Assembly: GCF_018129685.1 (NCBI RefSeq)
Contig: NZ_JAFCLG010000011.1
Span: forward strand, 62,001 to 126,000
Length of the DNA: 64,000 bases
Direction: 5' to 3'
Source of the DNA: Bradyrhizobium manausense
GTDB taxonomy: Bacteria; Pseudomonadota; Alphaproteobacteria; Rhizobiales; Xanthobacteraceae
Numbering within the stretch: the stretch's first letter is position 1; the number at the start of each line of letters is the position of its first letter. A program made the translations under genes and the position numbers. This document shows, piece by piece, positions 54,531 to 63,827 of this stretch. Below the pieces are notes generated by a model that did no database searches, was not told the DNA's origin, and saw only the letters and a program-made list of their open reading frames with translations.

Positions 54531-55598
54531 TCAGGCCGATCTGCGCGGGGCGAGGCCAGGAACCTGATCGCCAACCGTCGGATGATCCCGGCCGAGGCCT
54601 ACGAATTCGGTCAGCACCCGCTCGGAGCAGACCACCCGGTTGCGGCCGAGCCGCTTGGCGGCATAGAGCGCCTGGTCGGCTGCGCCCAGCAGACCGTCGG
54701 GGGAGCCATCGGCCTCGCCGGGGACGTGACTGGCGACGCCGACACTGAGGGTGACGTGCTCGCCGGCCCCGTTGGCGCCATGGGTGATCCGCAAGCCCAT
54801 CACGGCGCTGCGGATCTCCTCGGCGATGGCGCAGGCCTCGTCGCGGCTCATGTCGGGCAGGATCAGCGCGAATTCCTCGCCGCCGTAGCGGCTGGCGAGA
54901 TCCAGCGGGCGCACGGCATGGCGGCTGACCACGCGCGCGACCTCGCGCAGGCACTCGTCGCCGGTCTGGTGGCCGTGCGCGTCGTTGAACAGCTTGAAAT
55001 GATCGACGTCGACGAACAGCAGCGCCAGCGGCTTCTGCGTCCGTTGCGCGCGCGCCCATTCGCTCATCAGCATCTGATCGAACGCGCGACGGTTCGAAAG
55101 CCCGGTCAGCCCGTCCTTGGTCGCGAGCTCCTTCAGCGCCATCTCGGCGCGCTTCTGGTCGGTGAGATCGCGCAGCGTCTCCACCACGGCGATCAGATTG
55201 CCGGCCTCGTCGTGGATCGGGCCGGCGTCGATCGCAAGATAGAGCTGGCTGCCGAGCTTCGGCATCACGCACCAGTTCTCGGCGCTGAAGCCGAGCCCGT
55301 TGTGGCCGCGCGCGGCGTATTCCGAATAGAATTCCGGCAGCTGCTCGGGGCGGTCGAGCGCGACCAGATCGGCGAGGCAGGGGCGCTTGATCTCGTAGAA
55401 GGCCTGCCAATGCCTGTTGGTGCCGATCACCTCGGAGGCGGCAACGCCAGTCAGGCGCTCGCAGGCCCTGTTCCAGATCACGACGCGCCGCTTCGGATCG
55501 ATCACGAAGGTCGGCACCACCAGATGCTGCATCAGCCGCACCGCGTAGGAATCGGCGACATCAACGGTCTTCGCGGGAGTCTTGGTGAGCCTTGCCAT
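54531..55598 (-). CDS. PAS-GGDEF diguanylate cyclase, 355 aa
   Basis: A PAS domain (about residues 22-160, LVVPTFVIDPKRRVVIWNRA) precedes a GGDEF domain with an intact active site (RYGGEEFALILPD) and the inhibitory RxxD site (RPLD five residues earlier). There is no transmembrane helix, so it is cytosolic. It should make cyclic di-GMP with product inhibition. The ATG at 55598 (MARLTKTPAKTVDV) follows the upstream stop by one base, so it is co-translated with the dCache-GGDEF-EAL gene. Confidence 0.92.
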   Translation of the reverse strand: MARLTKTPAKTVDVADSYAVRLMQHLVVPTFVIDPKRRVVIWNRACERLTGVAASEVIGTNRHWQAFYEIKRPCLADLVALDRPEQLPEFYSEYAARGHNGLGFSAENWCVMPKLGSQLYLAIDAGPIHDEAGNLIAVVETLRDLTDQKRAEMALKELATKDGLTGLSNRRAFDQMLMSEWARAQRTQKPLALLFVDVDHFKLFNDAHGHQTGDECLREVARVVSRHAVRPLDLASRYGGEEFALILPDMSRDEACAIAEEIRSAVMGLRITHGANGAGEHVTLSVGVASHVPGEADGSPDGLLGAADQALYAAKRLGRNRVVCSERVLTEFVGLGRDHPTVGDQVPGLAPRRSA

Positions 55599-55599
55599 G

Positions 55600-58500
55600 T
55601 CAGGCCACCGCAGCGACAGGAATCGCATCGCCGGCGCCGAACAGCTCGCGCACCTCGGCCGCCGGCCTCGGCCTGCTGAACAGATAGCCCTGCATTTCCG
55701 TGCAGCCCAGGTTGCGCAGCAGGTCGCGCTGGGCTTCGGTCTCGACGCCTTCGGCAACGGTGGTCATGTTGCTGGCGGAGGCGATGTTCACCACCGCCTG
55801 CACGATCACGGGCGATTCGCTGGTTTCGGCGATGTCGGCGACGAAGCAGCGGTCGATCTTGATCTTGTCGAACGGGAAGCGTTTCAGATAGCTCAACGAG
55901 GAATAGCCGGTGCCGAAATCGTCAAGCGCAATGCGCACGCCGATCGAGCGGAGCTGGTGCAGGATCGCGAGCGCCGCCTCGTCGTCGCGGATCAGCACGG
56001 CTTCGGTGATCTCGAGCTCGAGCCGGTGCGGTGCGAGGCCGGAGGCGGCCAGCGCCCCCGCGATCCGCAGCGCCAGCGTGTCGCATTTGAGCTGTACCGG
56101 CGAGACGTTGACGGCGAGACGCACATGGGCGGGCCAGGTCGCGGCCTCGTTGCAGGCCGTGCGCAGCACCCAGTCGCCGAGCTCGTTGATCAGGCCGGTG
56201 TCCTCGGCAATCGGAATGAATTCGGCCGGCGACACCATGCCGCGTTCCGGATGGCGCCAGCGCAGCAGCGCCTCGCAGCCGGAGACCTCGCCCGACTGCA
56301 AATTGACCAGCGGCTGGTAGTGGATTTCGAAGCCGCCATTGACCAGCGCCTGGCGCAAATCCTGCTCCAGGCTGAGGCGGGCCTTGGCGCTCGCATCCAT
56401 CTCCGGCACGAAAAAGCGATAGGTGCGTCGGCCCTGCGCCTTGGCGCCGTACATCGCAAGGTCGGCGTTCTTGATGAGCTGGTCGAGATCGGCGCCATCC
56501 TGCGGTGCCAGCGCGATGCCGATGCTGGCGTCGGTGGAGAGCTGATGGCCGAGGCAGTGATAGGGGCGGCGGATCGCTTCATGGATTTGCGTCACGAAGG
56601 CCAGCACGTCACTGGATGACCCGACCCCGGTCTGGATCACGGCAAATTCGTCGCCGCCGAGGCGCGCGATCAGATCATCAGGCTTGAGGCAGGCACGGAT
56701 GCGGCCCGCGATCGCTTTCAGCAGCTCGTCGCCGACGTGGTGGCCAAGCGAATCGTTGATGCCCTTGAATTCGTCGACGTCGATATAGAGCAGCGCGAAC
56801 TGCTCGCCGCCTGCGACCTTCTCCAGCTCGCGCTCGATCTGCTCGCGGAACAGCGTGCGGTTGGGCAGGTCGGTCAGCGCATCGTAGTGCGCCATATGCG
56901 CGATCTTGTCGTGGGCGCGCCGCCGCTCGGTGACGTCCTCGACGACATTGATGAGGTAGCGCGGCTCGCCCGAGCCGTCGCGGATGCCGATCCGGGTCGA
57001 GGTGATGTAGCGCAGTCCCATGGTCTGGCTCAGCCAGGGATGCTCGTCCGTGAACAGGCCTCCGGTCGTCTGCAGCGCCTCGCCGTCGGCCTCGTTGACG
57101 AGCCTGGCGATGTCGCCAGGGTATATGTCGAGGGGGGTCTTGCCAACGACGGCTTCGCGCGACTGGCCGAACTGCTCCGCAGCGGTGCGGTTGATGAGCA
57201 GGTATTGGCGGGTCCTGGCATCCTTGACCGTGATCTGCGACGGGATGTGGTCGATGATCTCGCGCAGGAACGTGTAGTTGCGGTCGCGCTCCTGTTCCAG
57301 ATTGCGCCGTTCGGTGATCTCCTCGATCGTGGCGACCCAACCGCCCTGGGCGAGCGGCGTGTTGATGACCTGGAAGGCGCGGCCGTTCGGCAATTGATGC
57401 GTTCTGGTGGCGACCTTGCCTTCGGCGACGCCGTTCATGACCTCGGCGCAGAACGCCTCCACGTCGCCGCTGAACGCGTTGCGCTCCTTGCGGTGGCGCA
57501 TCGCTTCGGTGATGTGGCAGCCGGGCTTGATGACGTCGTGAGAGAGGCCGAACATGTCGGCATAGCGGCGATTGCAGGCGACGATATAGCCGGCGGCGTC
57601 GTACAGGATCAGCCCCTGCGACATGTTGTTGATGGCGGTGTCGAGCCGCAGCCGCTCCGCCTCCAGCCGCTGCTGGGCCTCGCTGTTCTGCCGCTTGATC
57701 TGACGGATGATCAAGAACAGGATCGACGCGATCACGGCGGCCGATACCGTGGCGGTGGTGACCATGAACCCGGTCTGCTGCCGCCAGTCGGCAAGCGCGG
57801 TCGACATGGTATCGGTGGCGACGATGGTCAGCGGAAAGTGGGTCAGCAACACGGCCGAGCCGAGTCTCTCCTCGCCGTCGACCGGGCTCTTGACGCGGAG
57901 AGTATGCTGACCGCCGTGGGCCAGCACCTTCTGCATCAGCGGCGCGCTCTTGAAGCTTGTCCCGATCATCGATTCGACATGCGGGTAGCGCGCCAGCATC
58001 ACGCCTTCGCGATCGAAGAGCGAGATGGATGCGCCCTCGGCCAGCGCGACGGAGGCGAAATAGCGTTGATAGCTGTCGGGGTCGATCCGCCTGACCATCA
58101 CACCGACGAAGGTGCCATCGGGCAGGCTGAGCCGGCGCGCGACGATCGTGGTCCATTTGCCGATCAGGAAGCTGCGCACGGATTCCAGCAGCACCGGCTC
58201 CGACACCGGATTGGTCTTGAACGACTGGAAATAGGCTCGCGAGGAAATGTTGATTTTGGGTAGCGGCCCCGCGCGCGACCAGGCGATCAGCTCACCGTCG
58301 GCATCGTAGATCGCGATGTCGCCGAGATAGGAGACCGGGCTGATCTTGCCTCTCAGCATCCGGTTGGCCTCGGGCCCCGACATACGCTCGCGGAACATCT
58401 GCGGCGAGGTGATCTCCGGCATCCGCATCTGATCGATTAGATCGGCCGCGACGACGTCCGAATCTTCAAATTGCTGATCGAAGTGCCGTGCGATCAGCTG

Positions 58501-58710
58501 CACGGTGTTTTCAATCTCGCGCTCGCGGTTGGTGAGCGTCCTCTCGCGAAACTCGCCGACGGCCATCGCGGTCACGACGAAGATGCCGGCGACAAGCAAC
58601 ATGCCCGACAGTGTCAACCACAGCACCGGGCCGCGCCGCATGGCCGCGTCCCAGCCGCCTTTCGCGGCCAGGACCATCGCAGCTGCCATCTGTCGCAAAA
58701 CCTGGCGCAT
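55600..58710 (-). CDS. dCache-PAS-PAS-GGDEF-EAL protein, 1036 aa
   Basis: Two transmembrane helices (about 30-55 and 315-335) enclose a periplasmic dCache-like sensor domain; two PAS domains follow (about 365-480 and 495-620), then GGDEF (RLGGDEFAVIQ) and EAL (GCEALLRW, LEITEAV, DDFGTGYSSLSYLKRF, TVAEGVET). Both catalytic sites look complete. The RxxD inhibitory site is missing (KPDD at that position), so the cyclase would lack product inhibition there. The ATG at 58710 is chosen because GGGAG lies just upstream. It forms an operon with the cyclase downstream. Confidence 0.92.
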   Translation of the reverse strand: MRQVLRQMAAAMVLAAKGGWDAAMRRGPVLWLTLSGMLLVAGIFVVTAMAVGEFRERTLTNREREIENTVQLIARHFDQQFEDSDVVAADLIDQMRMPEITSPQMFRERMSGPEANRMLRGKISPVSYLGDIAIYDADGELIAWSRAGPLPKINISSRAYFQSFKTNPVSEPVLLESVRSFLIGKWTTIVARRLSLPDGTFVGVMVRRIDPDSYQRYFASVALAEGASISLFDREGVMLARYPHVESMIGTSFKSAPLMQKVLAHGGQHTLRVKSPVDGEERLGSAVLLTHFPLTIVATDTMSTALADWRQQTGFMVTTATVSAAVIASILFLIIRQIKRQNSEAQQRLEAERLRLDTAINNMSQGLILYDAAGYIVACNRRYADMFGLSHDVIKPGCHITEAMRHRKERNAFSGDVEAFCAEVMNGVAEGKVATRTHQLPNGRAFQVINTPLAQGGWVATIEEITERRNLEQERDRNYTFLREIIDHIPSQITVKDARTRQYLLINRTAAEQFGQSREAVVGKTPLDIYPGDIARLVNEADGEALQTTGGLFTDEHPWLSQTMGLRYITSTRIGIRDGSGEPRYLINVVEDVTERRRAHDKIAHMAHYDALTDLPNRTLFREQIERELEKVAGGEQFALLYIDVDEFKGINDSLGHHVGDELLKAIAGRIRACLKPDDLIARLGGDEFAVIQTGVGSSSDVLAFVTQIHEAIRRPYHCLGHQLSTDASIGIALAPQDGADLDQLIKNADLAMYGAKAQGRRTYRFFVPEMDASAKARLSLEQDLRQALVNGGFEIHYQPLVNLQSGEVSGCEALLRWRHPERGMVSPAEFIPIAEDTGLINELGDWVLRTACNEAATWPAHVRLAVNVSPVQLKCDTLALRIAGALAASGLAPHRLELEITEAVLIRDDEAALAILHQLRSIGVRIALDDFGTGYSSLSYLKRFPFDKIKIDRCFVADIAETSESPVIVQAVVNIASASNMTTVAEGVETEAQRDLLRNLGCTEMQGYLFSRPRPAAEVRELFGAGDAIPVAAVA

Positions 58711-58892
58711 CCCACTCCCCTGGAGGAGCAGAAATACCATGGACACATGGCGCAATGCTTAGGAAAGCCGGTTACCCATGGCTTAAACAGGTGGCGGAAT
58801 AGTACGGATATCCAGCAGCGCGGGAGCCGCCGCGCGTCACGTGTCGGTTGCGCGCGACGTGAAGCGCGCTGCGCTGCATCGTTAACGAACGC

Positions 58893-59978
58893 TTAATGCG
58901 AAGCGCCGGCGCTCCTCTCGCCACCGCGCTGGCGCAGCCGTCCGACCACACCGGTCGGGAAGAAATAGACGCTGGCGATGAACAGCAGCCCGAGCCAGAG
59001 CAGCCAGCGGTCGGGATGCAGCAGCCCCGGCAGCAGCGGCAGGCCGGCCTCGCTTGCAGCCTTGGAGGCGACGCCCATCAGCGACTGCAGATAGTTCTGG
59101 GCGAGGATGAAGATCGTGGCGCCGATGATCGCGCCATAGATCGTGCCCATGCCGCCGATCACGACCATCAAGAGAATATCCAGCATGATGGAGAAGCTGA
59201 GCGATGTGTCCGGGCCGGCATAGCGCAGCCACAGCGCATTGAGAATGCCGGCGCTGGCGGCGACCAGGGCCGCGAGGCAGTTCGCGTAAGTGAGATGAAA
59301 GACGGTGCGGAAGCCGAGCGCCTCGGCGCGAAAGCGGTTCTCGCGGATCGCCTGCAGCACGCGGCCGAACGGCGAGTTCACCACGCGCAGCAGCGCGAGG
59401 ATCATCAGGGCCGAGATCGCGAACACCAGATAGAAGGTCAGGATACGGCCGTTGATCTCGAAGCCGAGCAGGTTCCTGGAGATCAGCACCGTGCCGGGGC
59501 GCAGCAGCCCCGGCAGCTGGAAGCTGCGCCCGTCCTCGCCCCCCGTGAGCCACGAAAGCTGCGAAGCCAGCACCTGGAAGGCGGAGGCGACCGCCAGCGT
59601 GATCATCGCGAAGAAGATCGCGGCCACCCGCAGCGAGAACAGGCCGATCGCAAGCGCCAGCAGCGCGGCGAGCGGCAGGCCGACGACGATGCCGGTTGCG
59701 ACCGCGGCCCAGTTCGGGCCCATGCCGTACAGCGCGATCGCGATCGCGTAGCTGCCGATGCCGTAGAACATCGTGTGCGCGAACGACACCGTGCCGGTAT
59801 AGCCGAGCAGCAGATCGTAGGACGCGACCAAGGCGGCAAAGACGCAGATCTTGGCCGCGACGTTCAGTGCTTTTGCTCCCGGAAACAGGAACGGCGTCGC
59901 CGCCAGCGCCAGGATGATGACGACGAGAATGAGCGTGAGCACGCGGCTCTTCGGCGGATCGCCTGACAGGATCATCAT
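58893..59978 (-). CDS. livM: LivM-like branched-chain amino acid ABC permease
   Basis: About nine transmembrane helices, with the LivM signature VASYDLLLGYTGTVSFAHTM at the second segment and the EAA-like region NSPFGRVLQAIRENRFRAEA. It is the second permease of a Liv-type importer in the inner membrane. The start overlaps the LivH stop (ATGATGA), so the two are coupled. Its length (361 aa) is normal. It is the last gene of the livK-G-F-H-M operon. Confidence 0.93.
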   Translation of the reverse strand: MMILSGDPPKSRVLTLILVVIILALAATPFLFPGAKALNVAAKICVFAALVASYDLLLGYTGTVSFAHTMFYGIGSYAIAIALYGMGPNWAAVATGIVVGLPLAALLALAIGLFSLRVAAIFFAMITLAVASAFQVLASQLSWLTGGEDGRSFQLPGLLRPGTVLISRNLLGFEINGRILTFYLVFAISALMILALLRVVNSPFGRVLQAIRENRFRAEALGFRTVFHLTYANCLAALVAASAGILNALWLRYAGPDTSLSFSIMLDILLMVVIGGMGTIYGAIIGATIFILAQNYLQSLMGVASKAASEAGLPLLPGLLHPDRWLLWLGLLFIASVYFFPTGVVGRLRQRGGERSAGASH

Positions 59979-60985
59979 CGGCTGGTCACCGCATAGAGGC
60001 CGCGCGGCCGCCACATCAGAATGGCCACCATCAGCAGGATATTGGAAACGAGAGCGAGTTTCGGCACCAGGAAGCCGCCGTAATTGGCGATCATCGCCAC
60101 CAGGATCGCGCCGATGAAGCAGCCGCCGATCGATCCAAGCCCGCCGATGATGACCACGACGAAGATCAACACCGTGAGCTCGTCGCTCATGGAGGCATGG
60201 ACCTGCTCGCGATAGAGCGCCCACATCACGCCGCCGAGGCCGGCCAGCGCCGATCCCGTCATGAACACGCCGAGGAACAGCCGGCGGATGCGATAGCCGA
60301 GCGCCTCGACCATCTCGCGGTTCTCGACGCCGGCGCGGATCAGGAGGCCGAGCTTGGTGCGGTTGAGCACGAGCTGGATCGCGACGAAGACCGCGAGCCC
60401 GATCAGCGTCGCCAGCACGCGGTACTTGGCGATCGCAACGTCGCCGAAGATGAAGGAGCCGCGCAGCGACGATGGCAGTGGCATGGGAATGATCTGCGGT
60501 CCCCACAGCGCGTACAGCGTCTGCTCCGCGACGATGAGCCCGCCCGTCGTCATCAGGATCTGCTTCAGATGCTGGCCGTACACCGGCAGGATCAGCACGC
60601 GCTCGACGACGAGGCCGAGCGCGCCCGAGACCGCCATCGACAGCAGCGCCGCCGGCGCCAACACTGCGAGATTGACCCAGAGCGAATCCGCCTGAACGGA
60701 AGCTGCGAACGGCGCGAACACAAGCGTCGCGACATAGGCACCGACCGCGATGAAGGCGCCGTGGCCGAAATTCAACACGTCCATCAGGCCGAACACCAGC
60801 GTCAGGCCGGAGGCCATGATGAAGATCATCATGCCCATGGCAAGGCTCGCCGCGGTCAGCGTCAGCCAGGTCGAGGGCGATCCGACCAGCGGAATCATGA
60901 CAAGCGCGAGTGCGATCGGCAGCAGGACCGGCGCGAAGTCGCGCTTCGGCTTGGGCAGCGGATCGGATGCGGCGAGCTCAGTCAC
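59975..60985 (-). CDS. livH: LivH-like branched-chain amino acid ABC permease
   Basis: Eight or nine transmembrane helices with the LivH pattern SGLTLVFGLMDVLNFGHGAF and the coupling loop NRTKLGLLIRAGVENREMVE. It starts with a GTG that overlaps the livF stop (GTGA). A 25-residue cytoplasmic lead before the first helix is slightly longer than usual. It forms the membrane channel with LivM. Confidence 0.93.
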   Translation of the reverse strand: MTELAASDPLPKPKRDFAPVLLPIALALVMIPLVGSPSTWLTLTAASLAMGMMIFIMASGLTLVFGLMDVLNFGHGAFIAVGAYVATLVFAPFAASVQADSLWVNLAVLAPAALLSMAVSGALGLVVERVLILPVYGQHLKQILMTTGGLIVAEQTLYALWGPQIIPMPLPSSLRGSFIFGDVAIAKYRVLATLIGLAVFVAIQLVLNRTKLGLLIRAGVENREMVEALGYRIRRLFLGVFMTGSALAGLGGVMWALYREQVHASMSDELTVLIFVVVIIGGLGSIGGCFIGAILVAMIANYGGFLVPKLALVSNILLMVAILMWRPRGLYAVTSR

Positions 60986-61704
60986 TGATGTGCCTCCAGG
61001 CTCAGGCCCAGCAGCCGCTCCTGCAGCGGCACGTCGGCGGCGAGATCAGCCATCTCGCCGCGATGAACGATGGTGCCGTTGTCCATGACCAGCACGCTAT
61101 CGCCGAGCTCGCGCGCGGCAAAGAAATTCTGTTCGACGAGGAGAATGGTCGCGCCCTTGCGCTTGATCTCCTTCAGGCACTCGATCAGCGCCATCACGAT
61201 CGCGGGCGCGAGACCCTTGGTCGGCTCGTCGATCAGCAGCAGCTTGCGCGGTTCGATGATCGCGCGCGCGATCGACAGCATCTGCTTCTGCCCGCCGGAG
61301 AGGCTACCCGCGCGCGACAGCCAGAACCGGCGCAGCGCCGGGAAGAAGCCGAAAATCCATTCCAGCTGCGTGTCGTCCATCGCCGCGTCGCGCGCGGCGA
61401 GGATGAGATTTTCCTTCACCGTGAGGTCGGAAAACACGGCCATGCTTTCGGGCACATAGCCGACGCCGAGTCTCGCGATGTCGGGCGTGGCCAGGCTCTC
61501 GATGCGCATCCCACCGAGTGTGATCTCGCCGGAGGAGGCCTGCCACAGCCCCATGATGGTCCGCAGCGTCGTGGTCTTGCCGGCGCCGTTGCGCCCGAGC
61601 AGCATCGTCACCTGCCCTTGCGGGACGGCGAGGTCTATGCCCTGGAGAATGTGATAGCGGCCGATATGGGTGTGCACGCCCGAGAGCTTGAGAAGATCGG
61701 TCAT
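60982..61704 (-). CDS. livF: LivF-like ABC ATPase
   Basis: A 240-residue ABC ATPase with Walker A GRNGAGKTT, signature LSGGQKQML, Walker B LLLIDEPTKGLAP and the switch histidine replaced by glutamine region LLVEQN, as is usual for LivF. It overlaps livG by four bases (ATGA) and livH by four. It powers the importer together with LivG. Confidence 0.94.
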   Translation of the reverse strand: MTDLLKLSGVHTHIGRYHILQGIDLAVPQGQVTMLLGRNGAGKTTTLRTIMGLWQASSGEITLGGMRIESLATPDIARLGVGYVPESMAVFSDLTVKENLILAARDAAMDDTQLEWIFGFFPALRRFWLSRAGSLSGGQKQMLSIARAIIEPRKLLLIDEPTKGLAPAIVMALIECLKEIKRKGATILLVEQNFFAARELGDSVLVMDNGTIVHRGEMADLAADVPLQERLLGLSLEAHQ

Positions 61705-62477
61705 GCTGCGCCCTCGGCAACCGTCTTGGGGGCAACGCCGAGATAGGCCTCCTGCACGATCGGCGAAGCGATCACGTCGGCCGGCGGGCCGTCGGCGACG
61801 AGTTGGCCGTTATGCAGCACGATGATGCGATCGGCGAGCGAGCGCACCACGTCCATCTTGTGCTCGACGAGCAGGATGATCTTGCTCTTGTCCTGCTTGA
61901 GCTGCGCGATGAGATTCAGCACGACGGGCACTTCGTCGATGCTCATGCCGGCGGTCGGCTCGTCGAACATGAACACCTTGGGCTCCAGCGCGATCATCAG
62001 CGCGACCTCGAGCTTGCGCTGGTCGCCATGCGACAGCGCCGTCGCGGCGACGCTGCGGCGGTTGCCCAGCGCGACCTGATCGAGGATGGCATCTGCGCGT
62101 GCGATCAGGTCGCGGCGGACCATCCAGGGCCGCAGCATGTCGTAATGGGTGCCGCTGGCTGCTTGCACGGCGAGCCGGACGTTCTCCTCCACAGTCAGGT
62201 TCGGAAAGAGATTTGTCAGTTGGAACGCCCGTCCTAGTCCCGCACGGGTGCGCAGCGGCGCGGAATGCCCCGTGATATCGGTGCCGTCGAACAGGATGCT
62301 GCCGCTCGACGCGCGCAGCTGTCCCGAGATCAGGTTGAAATAGGTGGTCTTGCCGGCGCCGTTCGGACCGACGATGGCGGTGAGTTCGCCGGGGCGGAAC
62401 GTGCAGGTGACGTTGTTGACGGCGACATGGCCGCCGAAGCGGATGGTGAGGTCGCGGGTCTCGAGGGTCAGGGCCAT
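61701..62477 (-). CDS. livG: LivG-like ABC ATPase
   Basis: A 258-residue ABC ATPase: Walker A GPNGAGKTT, GLGRAFQLTNLFPNLTVEEN typical of LivG, signature ALSHGDQRKLEVAL and Walker B VFMFDEPTAGM, with LLVEHKMD as H-loop. The signature reads LSHGDQ rather than LSGGQ, as is common in LivG of this group. It begins the block of overlapping genes after the palindromic gap following livK. Confidence 0.94.
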   Translation of the reverse strand: MALTLETRDLTIRFGGHVAVNNVTCTFRPGELTAIVGPNGAGKTTYFNLISGQLRASSGSILFDGTDITGHSAPLRTRAGLGRAFQLTNLFPNLTVEENVRLAVQAASGTHYDMLRPWMVRRDLIARADAILDQVALGNRRSVAATALSHGDQRKLEVALMIALEPKVFMFDEPTAGMSIDEVPVVLNLIAQLKQDKSKIILLVEHKMDVVRSLADRIIVLHNGQLVADGPPADVIASPIVQEAYLGVAPKTVAEGAA

Positions 62478-62531
62478 GGCAGTCTGGCGAATGAGGGTTG
62501 CGATGTATCTACGATCACACTGCGCTCCCTA

Positions 62532-62628
62532 CCCCGCTTGCGGGGGAGGGGTGGGGAGGGTGTTTCCGCAGGCGAGGACCCCCAAGAGGTGAGAGCCCTC
62601 TCCCGGCCTCTCCCGCAAGCGGGAGAGG
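62532..62628. repeat. REP-like palindrome pair between livK and livG
   Basis: Two GC-rich palindromes: CCCCGCTTGCGGGG (62532-62545) and CCTCTCCCGC-AA-GCGGGAGAGG (62607-62628). They are embedded in purine- and pyrimidine-rich runs. Such CCCGCAAGCGGG elements are dispersed in Bradyrhizobium and Rhodopseudomonas genomes. In this operon they may stabilise the livK message and set its level above that of the permease genes. Confidence 0.7.
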
Positions 62629-62642
62629 TGAAGGGAGGAGGA

Positions 62643-63827
62643 TCAGCGCTTGTTCTTGATCGGAACGTCCATGTCCTCGATCTTCAGCTCGCGCACCGGT
62701 TCGAGCACGGCCCAGGCGACGTTCGGATCGACCTTGACCTTGAAGTGATACATGCTCTGCAGCGCCTGGTGGTCCTCCTTGCGGAACACCATCTTGCCTT
62801 TCGGCGTATCGAACTCCATGCCTTCCATCGCCGTGATCAGCTTCTCGGTGTCGGTCGACTTCGCCTTGGTGACGGCGGTGACGACGGACATCGCGGCGGC
62901 AAAGCCGCCGGCGGTGAAGAAGTCCGGCGGCGCGTTGAAGCGCTTCTGGTGCTCGGCGACGAGCCAGTCGTTCACCGGATTCTTCGGGATGTCGTAGTAG
63001 TAATAGGTCGCGCCTTCCATGCCCGGCAGGCTCTTATAGGCCGCGAGCGCCGGCAGGATGTTGCCGCCGGTCGAAAGCTCGATGCCGTAGCGCTTCGGAT
63101 CCATGTCCTGCAGCTTGGCGAGCGGATTGCCGGCGCCGGCCCAGATCACCCAGATCACCTTGCGGCCGGGCTTGTCCTTCAGCGCATCAAACAGGCGCTG
63201 GCCGACCGCGGTGAAGTCCGTGGTGCTGGTTGGAGCATATTCTTCCGCGCCAAGCGTCGCGCCGGTCTTGGCGAGCGCTTCCTTGAAGGCCGCAACGCCG
63301 TCGCGGCCGAAAGCGTAGTCCTGGGCAAGCGTCGCAACGGTCACACCCTGCTTGCCGATCGCGACCGCGTTCGAGATCGCGTCCTGCGACGAATTGCGCG
63401 CGGTGCGGAAGATATAGCGATTCCACTTCTCGCCGGTAATCTGGTCCGCCACCGCTGGCTCGACGATCAGGATCTTCTTGTTCTCTTCTGCAACGGGAAG
63501 AATGGCGAGCGCTGCGGCCGACGATGTCGTGCCGATGGCGATGTCGACCTTGTCGTCCTGATAGGCTTCGGCGAGCGCCGCCTTCGAGAGGTCCGGCTTG
63601 CCCTGGTCGTCCTTGGTGATGATGACGATCTTGCGACCGTCGATCGTCATCGTGCCCTTGGTGGCGTATTCGAAGCCCATCTGCAGGCCGGTCTCGGTCT
63701 GCTTGGCATAGGCTTCAAGCGGGCCGGTCTTGCCGTAGATCAGCCCGATCTTGAGGTCGTCGGCGTGCGCGGAGGTGACCGCGGCCAAAGCGAGAATGGT
63801 TGTTGTTATGACGAGTGATCGACGCAC
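62643..63827 (-). CDS. livK: LivK-like periplasmic branched-chain amino acid binding protein
   Basis: The GTG at 63827 gives the signal peptide MRRSLVITTTILALAAVTSA, HADD and has AGGAGG seven bases upstream; an ATG at 63848 is in frame but less likely. The mature protein has the type I periplasmic binding fold: LKIGLIYGKTGPLEAYAKQT, GTTSSAAALAILPVAEENKK and YAFGRDGVAAFKEAL. It captures amino acids or related small organic compounds and delivers them to LivHM. It is the first gene of the operon. The 173 bp upstream, to the window end, holds no gene and should contain the promoter. Confidence 0.93.
   Translation of the reverse strand: MRRSLVITTTILALAAVTSAHADDLKIGLIYGKTGPLEAYAKQTETGLQMGFEYATKGTMTIDGRKIVIITKDDQGKPDLSKAALAEAYQDDKVDIAIGTTSSAAALAILPVAEENKKILIVEPAVADQITGEKWNRYIFRTARNSSQDAISNAVAIGKQGVTVATLAQDYAFGRDGVAAFKEALAKTGATLGAEEYAPTSTTDFTAVGQRLFDALKDKPGRKVIWVIWAGAGNPLAKLQDMDPKRYGIELSTGGNILPALAAYKSLPGMEGATYYYYDIPKNPVNDWLVAEHQKRFNAPPDFFTAGGFAAAMSVVTAVTKAKSTDTEKLITAMEGMEFDTPKGKMVFRKEDHQALQSMYHFKVKVDPNVAWAVLEPVRELKIEDMDVPIKNKR

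Noticed and set aside
56737-58263. 508-aa plus-strand frame
   Set aside because: Antisense to the dCache-GGDEF-EAL gene, which has all catalytic motifs.
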